From NCBI RefSeq assembly GCF_017377395.1, contig NZ_CP061800.1, positions 1,984,001 to 2,048,000 on the forward strand: a stretch of 64,000 nt of DNA. Direction: 5' to 3'. A model generated the notes under the pieces. The model ran no database searches, was not told the origin of the DNA, and was given only the letters and a program-made list of their open reading frames with translations. Every line of letters starts with the position of its first letter. Position 1 is the first letter of the stretch. This DNA comes from Desulfonema magnum. GTDB lineage: Bacteria > Desulfobacterota > Desulfobacteria > Desulfobacterales > 4be13. Positions 45,409-55,520 of the stretch are shown piece by piece. The translations under genes and the position numbers were made by a program.

Positions 45409-46065
45409 CTATTTGTTATATTTTTTATTCCTTTCTGATTTTATTCCCCTTCCGAATATTTCAAATGCAACTTCAAGGGTCTCTTTTAAATAGTTTTTAT
45501 CATCATTAATAATTCGTTTGCTTTCTTCCCAGAGAACAAGGCCCGAAAATATCGCCCAGACGATATCAGCAAGTGCTATCGGATGCTTATCTGTAAAATC
45601 CCCTTTTTTTATTCCCTCTTCAAATATCCTGGCCATGAGGCCAAGAGAGTTGCGAGACAGGCTTTTAAGGTCAGCCAGAAGCTGAGGGGATAAGTTTTTA
45701 AGCGTATCACTTGACTGAAGATGAAACATGTTGATAAGAATTAACGGATCAAACTCGTAAACATCGTACATGACTTCCTTTAATGCCTCAATTTTCTGGT
45801 CAGAAGTCATTTCTTTCTCGTTATTGACAACATGCTCCAGTCTCAGATTCAGATATTGAAGGATTCTGATAGACAGGGACGAAAACAGTTCATCTTTGTT
45901 TTTGAAATAAAGATAAAGGGTACCCGGGCTAAGTTCCGCTTCTTTGGCAATATCTTCCATGGTTGCCCTGTTAAAGCCCCTGACAGAAAACACCCTTTTG
46001 GCAGCGATCATGATCTGTTGCCGCCTTCTTTCTCTTTCCCGTTTTTTTCTTTCTTGTATTCCCAT
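45409..46065 (-). CDS. TetR family transcriptional regulator
   Basis: 218 aa. The N-terminal helix-turn-helix is clear: RQQIMIAAKRVFSVRGFNRA, then TMEDIAKEAELSPGTLYLYFKNKDELF (residues about 16-65). The remaining 150 residues are the all-helical ligand-binding and dimerisation domain, with no assigned ligand. The opening (RKKRERERRRQQI) is strongly basic. The gene lies about 210 bp upstream of acs on the same strand, so regulation of acs or of fatty-acid or acyl-CoA genes is plausible but unproven. The 5' flank (46080-46300) is AT-rich. Confidence 0.9.
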   Translation of the reverse strand: MGIQERKKRERERRRQQIMIAAKRVFSVRGFNRATMEDIAKEAELSPGTLYLYFKNKDELFSSLSIRILQYLNLRLEHVVNNEKEMTSDQKIEALKEVMYDVYEFDPLILINMFHLQSSDTLKNLSPQLLADLKSLSRNSLGLMARIFEEGIKKGDFTDKHPIALADIVWAIFSGLVLWEESKRIINDDKNYLKETLEVAFEIFGRGIKSERNKKYNK

Positions 46066-46460
46066 AATTAACTGAACCGTATTTATTTGTTAAAGACCGT
46101 ATATATTATTCCTTATTTTTAGTCAAGAAAAAAAATCATAAATTTATATATCATTCATTTTTTAATTATTCGAGCAGAAATTTGATAATATTCCATTTAT
46201 AACTGATATTTTATTTAAATGATAAAAAAACAAATAGTTATCTTTTGATGCGCAAGCAGTCTTTCCCCTTATGTCAACAGACATTTTCATGTCTCCTGAT
46301 ATCAAAAAAAATGTGTCAGAATTCTTTCGATAAAAACAGGAAAGTGTAATACAAAAGTTATATTTTGAGGATCGGATATATGAGAGATGTCGGGGAACCG
46401 GGCAAAATCATCAGAAATCAGTTTTCCTTCCCTTCCCTTCGACAAGCTCAGGGAACGCGT
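46066..46460. other. AT-rich intergenic stretch
   Basis: Promoter region of the TetR gene at its left; no other feature is recognised before the tandem arrays. Confidence 0.5.
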
Positions 46461-46719
46461 GAGCCTGCCGAAGGAACGCCGTGCCCTGAGCCTGCCGAAG
46501 GAACGCCGTGCCCCTGAGCCTGCCGAAGGAACGCCGTGCCCCTGAGCCTGCCGAAGGAACGCCGTGCCCTGAGCCTGCCGGGGGAACGCCGTGCCCTGAG
46601 CCTGCCGGGGGAACGCCGTGCCCTGAGCCTGCCGGGGGAACGCCGTGCCCTGAGCCTGCCGGGGGAACGCCGTGCCCTGAGCCTGCCGAAGGAACGCCGT
46701 GCCCCTGAGCCTGCCGAAG
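46461..46719. repeat. 27/28-bp tandem array
   Basis: About nine units of GCCGTGCCCTGAGCCTGCCG plus AAGGAAC or GGGGAAC. Most units are 27 bp, so frames stay open on both strands and give false ORFs (PEPAEGTPC, RQAQGTAFP repeats). The array lies next to CCTTCGACAAGCTCAGGG, the dispersed repeat from which it seems to have grown. Confidence 0.9.
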
Positions 46720-46732
46720 GGGGAACAGAAAG

Positions 46733-47402
46733 CGGACAAATAAAACTCAGTAAATCGAAAATCTTTTCCGGAGTGCAAAAATAGAGCGAAGCGGTTTTTC
46801 GGACAAATAAAACTCAGTAAGTCGAAAATCTTTTCCGGAGTGCAAAAATAGAGCGAAGCGGTTTTTCGGACAAATAAAACTCAGTAAGTCGAAAATCTTT
46901 TCCGGAGTGCAAAAATAGAGCGAAGCGGTTTTTCGGACAAATAAAAGTCAGTAAGTCGAAAATCTTTTCCGGAGTGCAAAAATAGAGCGAAGCGGTTTTT
47001 CGGACAAATAAAACTCAGTAAATCGAAAATCTTTTCCGGAGTGCAAAAATAGAGCGAAGCGGTTTTTCGGACAAATAAAAGTCAGTAAGTCGAAAATCTT
47101 TTCCGGAGTGCAAAAATAGAGCGAAGCGGTTTTTCGGACAAATAAAAGTCAGTAAGTCGAAAATCTTTTCCGGAGTGCAAAAATAGAGCGAAGCGGTTTT
47201 TCGGACAAATAAAAGTCAGTAAGTCGAAAATCTTTTCCGGAGTGCAAAAATAGAGCGAAGCGGTTTTTCGGACAAATAAAACTCAGTAAATCGAAAATCT
47301 TTTCCGGAGTGCAAAAATAGAGCGAAGCGGTTTTTCGGACAAATAAAACTCAGTAAGTCGAAAATCTTTTCCGGAGTGCAAAAATAGAGCGAAGCGGTTT
47401 TT
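46733..47402 (+). repeat. 67-bp tandem array (10 units)
   Basis: Ten units with an exact 67-bp period, each CGGACAAATAAAACTCAGTA...TTCCGGAGTGC...GAGCGAAGCGGTTTTT. Units differ only by AAACTCAG/AAAGTCAG and TAAATC/TAAGTC changes, so the expansion is recent. Directly after it, 47434-47496 holds an inverted half copy. Confidence 0.95.
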
Positions 47403-47496
47403 TGCATCCTGCCGGAATTTTTTTAATACACGGTGCAAAAAACCGCTTCGCTCTATTTTTGCACTCCTTTTGTGCCGAAAACTTTTCGATCTGCTG
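47351..47496. repeat. palindromic element at the end of the 67-bp array
   Basis: The last array unit (CAGTAAGTCGAAAATC...GGAGTGCAAAAATAGAGCG) pairs with CGCTCTATTTTTGCACTCC and AAAACTTTTCGATCTGCTG downstream. The ends resemble family C (CAGYAGATCGAAAA). The array may be an amplified left half of this element. Confidence 0.6.
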
Positions 47497-47595
47497 AAAG
47501 CAGGTAATTTAGACGGCCTGGTCCTCAGCCTTCAAAATTTATTTAATCGTGTGGTCCGTAAGTCAGACGGCATAGGAAGATCAGACATTCGAAAG

Positions 47596-50439
47596 TTATG
47601 GCTTTTCAGCTAATTTCCCTGAGCGGCCAGCAGCTATCAGATCACGCACTTCTCTGAGCAGCGTTTCCCGGGTATAAACGCCTTTCTGAAGAATCTTATG
47701 CACATATCCGTTTAACTGCTGACGCTCTTCCCGGGTGATATCTTTGGCAGTAATGACCACCACAGGAATGGATCGCCAGGACTCATTGGCCCGCAATTCA
47801 GTTATAAACTGAAATCCGTCCATTTCCGGCATCATAAGGTCCAGTAAAATCAGACCGGGCCGGGTTTCGGCAACCCGCTCCAATGCCACGCGCCCATTCT
47901 CCGCCTCAATCACCGCACACCCTTCTTTCTCCAATATCTTCCGAAGCATGTTACGCATGGGATCAGAATCCTCAATCACCAATACATGGAAAGGCGGGGC
48001 AGTGCTTCGGTATTTTCGCAGAATAGAAACAAGACGATCACGGTCAACCGGCTTGGCCATATAATCGGACGCGCCCAGCGCATAGCCCATGTTTTTGTCA
48101 TCTATAATGGTGAGCATAATTACCGGAATATCCGCCAGTTCGGGATCAGCCTTGAGCCTTGTCAGAACAGTCCAGCCATCCATGCTGGGCATCATCACAT
48201 CCAGGGTGATGGCATCAGGGTGCAGCTCCCTGGCCAGCTGAAGCCCCTCCTCGCCGCCTGAACTGGTCTCCACCCGAAAACCTTCTTTACTGAGGAAACG
48301 ATACATCATGTCACACACGCTCGGGTCATCATCAATCACCAGGATCGTCGTCGCTCTTTCCGAGACCGGCACTTCCGAAGAGGTTGCTGCGACATCTGCC
48401 GGTTCATTTTCGGATTCGGTAACTTCTGTTGGGATTCGGATGGTAAAGGTGGTTCCCTTTTCATATTCACTTTCCACGGTGATATCTCCGCCCATCATCT
48501 GGCAGAATCGTTTGGTGATCAGCAGGCCCAGGCCCGTGCCGCCGAACTTGCGTGTGGTTGAAGCATCAGCCTGGGAAAAAGCCTGAAACAGCTTTCCCAT
48601 CTGCTCCTCAGTCATACCAATGCCAGTGTCACTCACACTGAAAATGAACCAATTTTCAGGTCTCATGTGTTCCGAAGCCTCGGAAATATCAGCCAGACTC
48701 ACGGTCTCTCTTGCCACGGTCACGGTAATTGTCCCATGATCCGTGAATTTGCAGGCATTGCTTAACAGATTAAAAAGTCCCTGTCGGATTTTGGTGAGAT
48801 CCGCATGCATTTCCCCGATATCATCGGGGCAGCGGATTTCCAGGGTATTGCCATTCTTTTCTACCAGAGGTCGGATGGTGTTTGTCACGTCTTTAATAAG
48901 ACTTGGAACGTCAAAGGTTTCCAGATAAATATCCATTTTTCCGGCTTCAATCTTTGACAGATCAAGGATATCATTGATAAGGGCCAGGAGATGCTTTCCT
49001 GCCGCGTGAATTTTTTCCAGGTCTGGAACGGCCTCTTCCAAAGAGGCCTCCTCCCCCATGTCCTCGGCATCCTCCATGAGCATTTCACTGTAGCCGATGA
49101 TGGCGTTCAGCGGGGTACGCAGTTCATGGCTCATATTTGCCAAAAATCCGCTTTTGGCCTGGTTCGCGGATTCTGCCAGCTCTTTGGCTTTTTCCAATTC
49201 CTCCTGAACTATTTTTCGTTCGGTAATTTCCCGCCAGTTGACAATGGTACCGATAAACTCCGCGTCAGTCAACGGCTTGTTGGCAACACATTCAAAAAAA
49301 CACCAGGAACCGTCCTTATGGCGAAAGCGGAACTCTGCCGCCCGTATGATACCGGGATTCTGGTTCACTTCCGTAAAAACATCCATCACCTCCGGCAAAT
49401 CGTCCGGATGAATAAAGTCGTAAATCTGCTTGTTCATCAGGGTTTCTGTTGAATATCCGAGGACCCGTTCAACAGAGGGACTCTCATAATGTATGAAGCC
49501 GTCATCGTTTAGGATGGTGATGATATCCGAAGCATTTTCAATAAGGGAACGGAAACGCTCTTCATTGTGCCGTAACACTTTGAGATTCTGCTGCAACTGG
49601 GCGGCCATTTTGTTGAAAGCATCCGCGAGCTTGCCAAATTCATCCCGGGTAAACACGGGAATATAAATCTCCAAATTTTCATTACTGATCTGCTCTGCCC
49701 CCTCTGTGAGCAGGCGCAGCGGCGATATGAGACGCCGGGTGAGACGCATCAGCGCCAGGGCCATAATAACCAAAACCGCGACCGCCAGAATCAGCACATA
49801 GCTTCCTATTTCACTGACCTGCCCGTAGATCTCTTTTTCCGGGCCTGCAACGAAGATATACCAATCCCAGTGTTGAAAATGTTCATACATTGCCAGATGA
49901 TTCTCACCTTGTTGTGAGGGATAGAGGATCCGCTCCTTCGAGGAAGAGAGGTGGGAAATGTTCACAGGCAGTTCAATCTTCAGAACAGATAACAAATAAG
50001 CAATGCCGGATGACACTTTGGACGCGATGGCAGGGGGGGAAGAACTGTGATTCGGGTTCTGATTAATGATGTTCTCATACCATTTTTGTTTTGTCACGTC
50101 GCTTCCTACCAGGGACGCATCAGAATGTTTGATAATGGTTCCCTGACTGATGACAAAGACATAACCGTTTTCGCCGATTCTGACGGATTCCATGTTCGCG
50201 AGCGTGTCGTTTTGAACTTCCCGCACAAGGGGAACAGAGTCGTCCATACCGTACCGGATCAGTTCTTCTTTATATTTTTCAGCGATATCTGTCACTTCGG
50301 CCAGTCTGTCTTTCAGCCAGGTGTCGCCCATGCTGTTCAGGGCATTAAGCGAAAAAAAATAGGTCATGCCCGCGACCAGCAACAGGGGAAAAAGAACCAG
50401 AGGGAAAGTGGTAAGCAGTATTTTGGGATAAATTTTCAT
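47596..50439 (-). CDS. hybrid sensor histidine kinase with two receivers
   Basis: 947 aa. Membrane helices at about residues 8-30 and 214-236 enclose a Cache-type periplasmic sensor ([20 protein letters not shown]). HAMP follows (about 237-290), then a PAS domain (about 300-410, [20 protein letters not shown]), the HisKA dimerisation helix with the phospho-His near 438 ([20 protein letters not shown]), the ATPase domain ([23 protein letters not shown]) and two receivers ([15 protein letters not shown] near 695; [18 protein letters not shown] near 825), each with an Asp in [10 protein letters not shown] or [10 protein letters not shown]. It senses a small extracellular ligand. The neighbouring peptide-binding protein gene upstream on the same strand is a possible partner. 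Confidence 0.93.
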   Translation of the reverse strand: MKIYPKILLTTFPLVLFPLLLVAGMTYFFSLNALNSMGDTWLKDRLAEVTDIAEKYKEELIRYGMDDSVPLVREVQNDTLANMESVRIGENGYVFVISQGTIIKHSDASLVGSDVTKQKWYENIINQNPNHSSSPPAIASKVSSGIAYLLSVLKIELPVNISHLSSSKERILYPSQQGENHLAMYEHFQHWDWYIFVAGPEKEIYGQVSEIGSYVLILAVAVLVIMALALMRLTRRLISPLRLLTEGAEQISNENLEIYIPVFTRDEFGKLADAFNKMAAQLQQNLKVLRHNEERFRSLIENASDIITILNDDGFIHYESPSVERVLGYSTETLMNKQIYDFIHPDDLPEVMDVFTEVNQNPGIIRAAEFRFRHKDGSWCFFECVANKPLTDAEFIGTIVNWREITERKIVQEELEKAKELAESANQAKSGFLANMSHELRTPLNAIIGYSEMLMEDAEDMGEEASLEEAVPDLEKIHAAGKHLLALINDILDLSKIEAGKMDIYLETFDVPSLIKDVTNTIRPLVEKNGNTLEIRCPDDIGEMHADLTKIRQGLFNLLSNACKFTDHGTITVTVARETVSLADISEASEHMRPENWFIFSVSDTGIGMTEEQMGKLFQAFSQADASTTRKFGGTGLGLLITKRFCQMMGGDITVESEYEKGTTFTIRIPTEVTESENEPADVAATSSEVPVSERATTILVIDDDPSVCDMMYRFLSKEGFRVETSSGGEEGLQLARELHPDAITLDVMMPSMDGWTVLTRLKADPELADIPVIMLTIIDDKNMGYALGASDYMAKPVDRDRLVSILRKYRSTAPPFHVLVIEDSDPMRNMLRKILEKEGCAVIEAENGRVALERVAETRPGLILLDLMMPEMDGFQFITELRANESWRSIPVVVITAKDITREERQQLNGYVHKILQKGVYTRETLLREVRDLIAAGRSGKLAEKP

Positions 50440-50578
50440 TGTCAGATCAAAGGAGGTGTTAAGTGTTAGGTGTTAAGCGTTAAGTGCCAGGCGATTTCCG
50501 GAAAAGAACAGACCCGGCATGTTCATTCTTGGAAATCGCCCTAAGTATCAGCAGATCAAAAACTTTTCAGAATAAAAA

Positions 50579-50648
50579 AGGAGTGCAAAAATGAAGCGAA
50601 CGCGGAATTTTTGCAAAAATTCCGCGTTCGCTTCATTTTTGCACTCCT
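50579..50648. terminator. perfect 70-bp palindrome after the peptide-binding protein gene
   Basis: From 50579 to 50648 every base pairs with its mirror around 50613/50614 (arms begin AGGAGTGCAAAAATGAAGCG). It lies 36 bp past the stop of the gene at 50685 and before the kinase start, so it probably ends or attenuates transcription. The arm belongs to the family G GGAGTGCAAAAAT motif. Confidence 0.75.
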
Positions 50649-50684
50649 CGAAACTGCTGTCGGAAACAGTATGTATGCTGAAAA

Positions 50685-52310
50685 TTACTTAACAATTCTG
50701 GTTTTTTCTGTAATATAAGGATAAGGTGTCATCCGCGTAATATCGTATCCATAATCAACATATTTCCTGCGCGCGTGAACCGGCTTTATGTAATGAAGCG
50801 GATAGGCTGCCATATCATCAAGGACTTTTATCTGGGCATATTTCCAAAGCCTGTTTTGTTCTTCTGTGCTGATTTCGGTCCGGGCCGCGTTAATTAATTT
50901 GTCTGTTTTATCATAATGCGAGAAATTAGCGTCCGGCTTCGCTCCTGTCAGCACAACAGAATCAGAGTGAAAAAAACGGGTCAGAATCGCATCAGCATCA
51001 GGACGCCAGGCAATGTAAATCACAATGGGATTTTCCCCCTGTCGAATCCGTGTGTGCATGGAAGAGTGGGCCAGCACATTAAGATCACAGTCAATCCCTA
51101 TCTCCTCCAACTGATCTCTCAGGCATTCATAATACTTGCGGTAAACTGGTCTTTCAGAAGTCACCAGCTCCAGAGAGAACCCGTCGGCATACTCTGTTTT
51201 ATCCAATAAGGACATGGCTTTTTCCAGGTCCGCTGTATAATCCAGTTTAAGTTCTTTAACCTTTTCTTGTTTCAGTCCTCCGGTCAGTTGCGCAGGCACA
51301 GGAGAATAAAGTTTCTCAAGCAGGTGACCGCCAAAACAGTTCAGAAATTCGTTTCTGTCCAGCGCGTAAGCAATGGCTTTGCGAACCCGCATGTCATTCA
51401 TGGGTTTTACCGAGGTATTAAAATGGAGCATGGTTGCCTCGCCGATTCCTTGCAGATCAACGGTAACATCAGCCAGGCGTTTCATCTTCCGAATCCATTT
51501 AGTGTCAGACACACCGTCAATGATATGCAGACGACCTGCTTTTAAACCTGCCTCCCGTGTTTTGAGTTTGGGAATAAAACGGATATCAATGCTTCTGAGA
51601 AGCGGCCGGCTCCGGAAGTAGTCTTTATTGGCTCTCAGTCTGAGGCTCTTTTTGGGGGTGAGTTTGTCAATCATAAAGGGGCCTGTGCCTACGGGATGGG
51701 TTTTAAAGTCTTCGTAACGCATTGCCAGGAGCGCTTTTTTACTGACAATAAAACCGCCCGGATAGGCTGCCAGTCTGGGGATAAAAAGGGTGGGGGACAT
51801 GGGTTTTTCCAAAATAATTTTCACGGAATAGTCACCTGCTTTTTCCACGGTCATGCCGCTGTAGTCACCTGCGTAGATCGGGCTTACCCATTCCGCGGCT
51901 TTTTGCAGAGAATAGACCACATCATCAGCTGTCATTTCATAGGGGTCTGTTTCCGGTCCCTTGTGGAACATCACCCCTTTTCGCAGCTTAAATGTCCAGA
52001 CTTGTCTGCCATCTGCAATTTCAGGTTCCCGGGGGATATTTTCAGCCAGATCAGGTTCAAGCGTTCCGGTTTCATCACCTGGTTTGTAACGGATCAGCCT
52101 GTTAAAAACCATTTCCGCGATGGCACGTTTCCGGGAGTCATTGGCAAAATGCGGGTCCAGCGTAGTCATATCTTTAATGTTAAACCCGAGTCTGAGAATC
52201 TCTGCTTTTGCTGAAACTTGGCAAACCAGGAGAACAGAAAGGATTATCATTAAAGTTTTCAGGCAAGGTGTTAAATTCACTAAAGGCAATGCAGAAATTT
52301 TATGTTTCAT
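50685..52310 (-). CDS. ABC-type peptide/nickel substrate-binding protein (SBP family 5)
   Basis: 541 aa from the ATG at 52310 (MKHKISALP); an ATG further up at 52361 is open but adds a hydrophilic segment. A signal peptide runs to SAKAEI. The mature protein has the family 5 pattern: TLDPHFANDSRKRAIAEMVF, PDLAENIPREPE, WTFKLRKGVMFHKGPETDPY, VGTGPFMIDKLTPKKSL and MRVRKAIAYALDRNEFL. It captures oligopeptides or similar in the periplasm. No permease or ATPase genes adjoin it. Next to a Cache hybrid kinase, it may act as a sensory partner and not as a transporter subunit. Confidence 0.88.
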   Translation of the reverse strand: MKHKISALPLVNLTPCLKTLMIILSVLLVCQVSAKAEILRLGFNIKDMTTLDPHFANDSRKRAIAEMVFNRLIRYKPGDETGTLEPDLAENIPREPEIADGRQVWTFKLRKGVMFHKGPETDPYEMTADDVVYSLQKAAEWVSPIYAGDYSGMTVEKAGDYSVKIILEKPMSPTLFIPRLAAYPGGFIVSKKALLAMRYEDFKTHPVGTGPFMIDKLTPKKSLRLRANKDYFRSRPLLRSIDIRFIPKLKTREAGLKAGRLHIIDGVSDTKWIRKMKRLADVTVDLQGIGEATMLHFNTSVKPMNDMRVRKAIAYALDRNEFLNCFGGHLLEKLYSPVPAQLTGGLKQEKVKELKLDYTADLEKAMSLLDKTEYADGFSLELVTSERPVYRKYYECLRDQLEEIGIDCDLNVLAHSSMHTRIRQGENPIVIYIAWRPDADAILTRFFHSDSVVLTGAKPDANFSHYDKTDKLINAARTEISTEEQNRLWKYAQIKVLDDMAAYPLHYIKPVHARRKYVDYGYDITRMTPYPYITEKTRIVK

Positions 52311-52426
52311 AAGCTGTTTTTTATAAAAAAAATAAAGTGTTTCAGACGGATTGGCTGACAAAATTCAGAAAAAACATATGTTAATTAACATAAATTCTGA
52401 CACTCGGCAATAAAAATTCTGCATAT

Positions 52427-52535
52427 CGGGGTCGGACCACGATAATTGTCTGTAAAATAAATAAAATCATTCCATTTATAGGCGGTTTTGGGGCCTATGT
52501 CGCATTTTTTGCCGCCAGAATGAGCGTTATGGGAT
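52427..52535. repeat. interspersed element, family F, copy 2
   Basis: GGGGTCGGACCACG...TTTTGGGGCCTATGTCGC...AATGAGCGTTATGGGA, in the same orientation as the copy at 36929. Confidence 0.55.
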
Positions 52536-52617
52536 TCCATTTTTTTATAAAGCAGGCTGCCTTTGCTACGAGGATTTGATATAAGAAACGCTCATGACAA
52601 AGCCGGGTTTCTCACCC

Positions 52618-52776
52618 CATATGCATCAGGCTAAGATCGTAACTCATTGTTTTTATTAACCCGTGATCTGCCGGACGGGGTTTGCAACCCCGTCCGAAAT
52701 ATTTTCCGACCCCCGAAAACAAACGTTTCGGACGGGGTTGCAAACCCCGTCCGGCAGTCTTAGCCTGATGCATATG
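52618..52776. mobile_element. 159-bp MITE, family B, copy 2
   Basis: Nearly identical to 41629-41787. The flanking 11-bp duplication is GTTTCTCACCC (52607-52617 and 52777-52787). Confidence 0.93.
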
Positions 52777-52917
52777 GTTTCTCACCCCCGGTCATGAAAA
52801 TATGTGGTGGGAACAGACAAAAAAACCCGGCTTTTCCGAATGTATTTTCATGGTAAAAGGATTTATAATGAATATGTCAGAATCTTTTTTATATCAAATC
52901 CTTGTAGTGAAAAGTCC

Positions 52918-53043
52918 GACCCGGTTGTGATAAAATTCCATAACTCCCTTTTTGATAGTAAAAAATGCAATATGGCCCCTGAAAAAATCTGTTATTTAAA
53001 TGATTTTTTTATTTTTCAATTAGTTGACGTGGCCCGATCCTCT
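52918..53043. repeat. interspersed element, family F, copy 3 (inverted)
   Basis: GTCCGACCCGG...CTCCCTTTTTGATAGTA...ATGGCCCCTGA...GTTGACGTGGCCCGATCCTC, the reverse complement layout of 36929-37052. Confidence 0.6.
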
Positions 53044-53159
53044 TGATTCTGTCAAAAGTTTTGCTAAACATCGGCTTGACGGCGAACTGAAAATAGTTAA
53101 AAATAAAAGAATCTAATTTATCATCAACTTTCAGAACATATAAAAAAAGTTAGTTTCCG

Positions 53160-53430
53160 GTTTCAAGTTTAAACTTTAAACTTTAAAATATCAAGTTTCC
53201 AGTATCAAGTATCAAGTTTCCAGTATCAAGTTTCCAGTATCAAGTTTCCAGTATCAAGTTTCCAGTATCAAGTTTCCAGTATCAAGTTTCCAGTATCAAG
53301 TTTCCAGTATCAAGTTTCCAGTATCAAGTTTCCAGTATCAAGTTTTCAGTATCAAGTTTCCAGTATCAAGTTTCCAGTATCAAGTTTCCAGTATCAAGTT
53401 TCCAGTTTCCAGTATCAAGTTTCAAATATT
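53160..53430. repeat. 14-bp tandem repeat track
   Basis: About 17 units of CAGTATCAAGTTTC (with some CAAGTTTAAAC units at the left) end 13 bp before the start codon of the hybrid kinase gene. The AAGTTTC half is shared with the heptamer tracks at 32505 and 36060. Length variation here would move the promoter relative to the gene. Confidence 0.9.
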
Positions 53431-53442
53431 AGGAGAGCACAA

Positions 53443-55359
53443 ATGGATAAACAACACCTTCTTATTATTGATGATAATTCAGGAATTCGTGAAACCCTGA
53501 GCCTGATTCTGAAGGCAAAGGGATATGCTCCGATTTCTGTCAGCAACGGAAAAGAAGCGATTGAGATGGTATCGGACAGATTTTTTCACCTGGCTCTGAT
53601 AGACCTGATGCTCCCTGATATGTCAGGCACGGAGGTTCTTGAAGAAATCAGGACATTATCTCCCGAGACCGAGGCTGTGATCATCACCGGACATGCTTCG
53701 GTGGATACAGCAGTTCAGACAATGCACAAGGGCGCTTTCAGTTATGTGACCAAACCGATTGATATGGATTACCTGCTGGCGATTATTGCCAGGGCCATGG
53801 AAAAACAGAAATTGCAGAGAGAACATAACAATGCCCTTGCAGCATTGCGGGAAAGCGAGGAACGTTATCGTCAGTTCTTTGAAGACAATCTTTCAGGGGC
53901 ATATATATCGGACCCGGAAGGACATCTGATTGCATGCAACCCCGCATTTGTAAACATCTTCGGGTTTTCATCTGTTGATGAGGCAATGAATACAAATACT
54001 GAATCTCTTTATGCTGATCCTTCTGAACTGACGGTATTTCTGGATCAGCTCAGAAAAGAAAAAAAGCTGGAACATTTTGAATTAAAAATGCGCCGTACTG
54101 ATGGCACGCCTGTCCACATTGTTACAAACACTGTGGGGGTTTTTAATGAGCAGGCTGAATTAAAAGAGATCAAAGGATATCTCATGGATGTGACGAATCG
54201 CAAACATCTTGAAATGCAGCTGCGCCAGTCCAAAAAAATGGAGGCCATAGGTACCCTGGCAGGCGGCATTGCCCATGATTTCAATAACATTCTTTTTCCT
54301 GTTATTGGTTACACAGATATGGCAATGGGATCACTTCCTGAGGATAGCCCTGTCCGAAGCGATCTGGAAGAGGTGTACAAGGGAGCGAATCGCGCCAAGG
54401 AACTGGTGAAACAGATTCTTACCCTCACCCGTTGGACCGAGTATAAAAAGACATCAGTTAAAATTCAGCCCGTCATCAAGGAAGCAATGAGGCTGCTGAG
54501 ATCCTCACTGCCTTCAACCATTGAGATACGCCAGAATATCAGCAAAGAATGCGGCTATGTTTTTGCCGATTCGACCCAGATACATCAGGTGATAATGAAC
54601 CTCTGCACCAATGCCTACCATGCCATGCGTGAAAAATACGGCGTTCTGGAGGTGTCTCTGGAAGAAAAACAAATCAGTTCCCAAGACATTGCTTTAAAAG
54701 ATGATCTGGCCTCCGGGTCATATCTGAAGCTGACTGTGAAAGACAGCGGGCAGGGCATGTCTCCTGAAGTCATGGAAAGGATATTTGATCCCTATTTCAC
54801 CACCAAAGATACTGGCAAAGGCACCGGCATAGGACTCTCTGTTGTGCATGGGATTGTCAAAAGCCATAAAGGGCATATCACAGTTCACAGCGAACCCGGC
54901 AAAGGCAGCGTATTTCATGTGTATCTGCCCTGCACTCATTCAGAGACCCGGACATCAGAAACGACATCCGATGAATCTGTTATCTCCACAGGACACGAGC
55001 ATATTTTGCTTGTTGATGATGAGGATAAGATTGTTCAGATGGAAAAACGGATGTTGGAGCAGTTAGGTTATCATGTCACAACTTTCACTGACAGCAGAGA
55101 CGCTTTGGAAGCATTCGGTGAACAACCGGAAAAATTTGATCTTGTCATCACTGATATGACCATGCCATATATGACAGGTGCGGAATTATCCAGAAAAATG
55201 ATGCGGATCCGGCCTGATATACCCATCATCCTTTGTACCGGATTCAGCGAGATGATTACTAAAGAAAAAGCCCGGGATATGGGAATCCGAGAGTTTATAA
55301 CAAAGCCTGCCCGTAGAAATCAGATAGCGAATACGATCAGGCGGGCTTTGGGGAATTGA
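53443..55359 (+). CDS. hybrid histidine kinase (REC-PAS-HisKA-HATPase-REC)
   Basis: 638 aa, with no membrane segment, so cytoplasmic. Residues 1-118 are a receiver (LLIIDDNSGIRETL, phospho-Asp in LIDLMLPDMSG). Residues about 135-255 are a PAS domain (YRQFFEDNLSGAYISDPEGH). HisKA carries the HDFNN form of the H-box (GGIAHDFNNILFPVIGYTDM) with His278. The ATPase domain holds VKDSGQGM, FDPYFTTK and GTGIGLSVVHGIVK. Residues about 515-635 are a second receiver (ILLVDDEDKIVQMEKRMLEQ, Asp in VITDMTMPYMTG). AGGAG lies at good distance before the ATG. A lone receiver follows 380 bp downstream on the same strand, so this is a phosphorelay group. Its stop lies in a 7-bp repeat track. Confidence 0.94.
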   Translation: MDKQHLLIIDDNSGIRETLSLILKAKGYAPISVSNGKEAIEMVSDRFFHLALIDLMLPDMSGTEVLEEIRTLSPETEAVIITGHASVDTAVQTMHKGAFSYVTKPIDMDYLLAIIARAMEKQKLQREHNNALAALRESEERYRQFFEDNLSGAYISDPEGHLIACNPAFVNIFGFSSVDEAMNTNTESLYADPSELTVFLDQLRKEKKLEHFELKMRRTDGTPVHIVTNTVGVFNEQAELKEIKGYLMDVTNRKHLEMQLRQSKKMEAIGTLAGGIAHDFNNILFPVIGYTDMAMGSLPEDSPVRSDLEEVYKGANRAKELVKQILTLTRWTEYKKTSVKIQPVIKEAMRLLRSSLPSTIEIRQNISKECGYVFADSTQIHQVIMNLCTNAYHAMREKYGVLEVSLEEKQISSQDIALKDDLASGSYLKLTVKDSGQGMSPEVMERIFDPYFTTKDTGKGTGIGLSVVHGIVKSHKGHITVHSEPGKGSVFHVYLPCTHSETRTSETTSDESVISTGHEHILLVDDEDKIVQMEKRMLEQLGYHVTTFTDSRDALEAFGEQPEKFDLVITDMTMPYMTGAELSRKMMRIRPDIPIILCTGFSEMITKEKARDMGIREFITKPARRNQIANTIRRALGN

Positions 55360-55394
55360 GAATTGAGAATTGAGAATTGAGAATTGAGAATTGA
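55357..55394. repeat. 7-bp tandem repeat at a gene end
   Basis: Five copies of GAATTGA/GAGAATT start at the stop codon of the hybrid kinase gene; same heptamer as at 30338-30365. Confidence 0.9.
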
Positions 55395-55520
55395 GTTTTT
55401 TTAAAAAACAGCTATGGTTTTTCAGACAATGTTTTTCAGGAATTCGTAGGGTGGGGTTCTACCCTATCAAAGATAATTATCTGAAATTAAACGGAAAGTG
55501 TGTGTGGGGGGGTAGAACCC

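Larger units (their letters stand above)
52311..53442. other. 1.1-kb gene-free repeat cluster
   Basis: No gene. It holds two family F copies, a family B MITE and a long AAGTTTCCAGTATC repeat track. It is the divergent upstream region of the peptide-binding protein and hybrid kinase genes, so their promoters must lie among these repeats. Confidence 0.7.

Noticed and set aside
46302-46778. 158-aa repeat protein on the minus strand and the plus-strand frames opposite it
   Set aside because: Open only because the 27-bp repeat unit is a multiple of three; both strands are open, which is typical of a non-coding tandem repeat.
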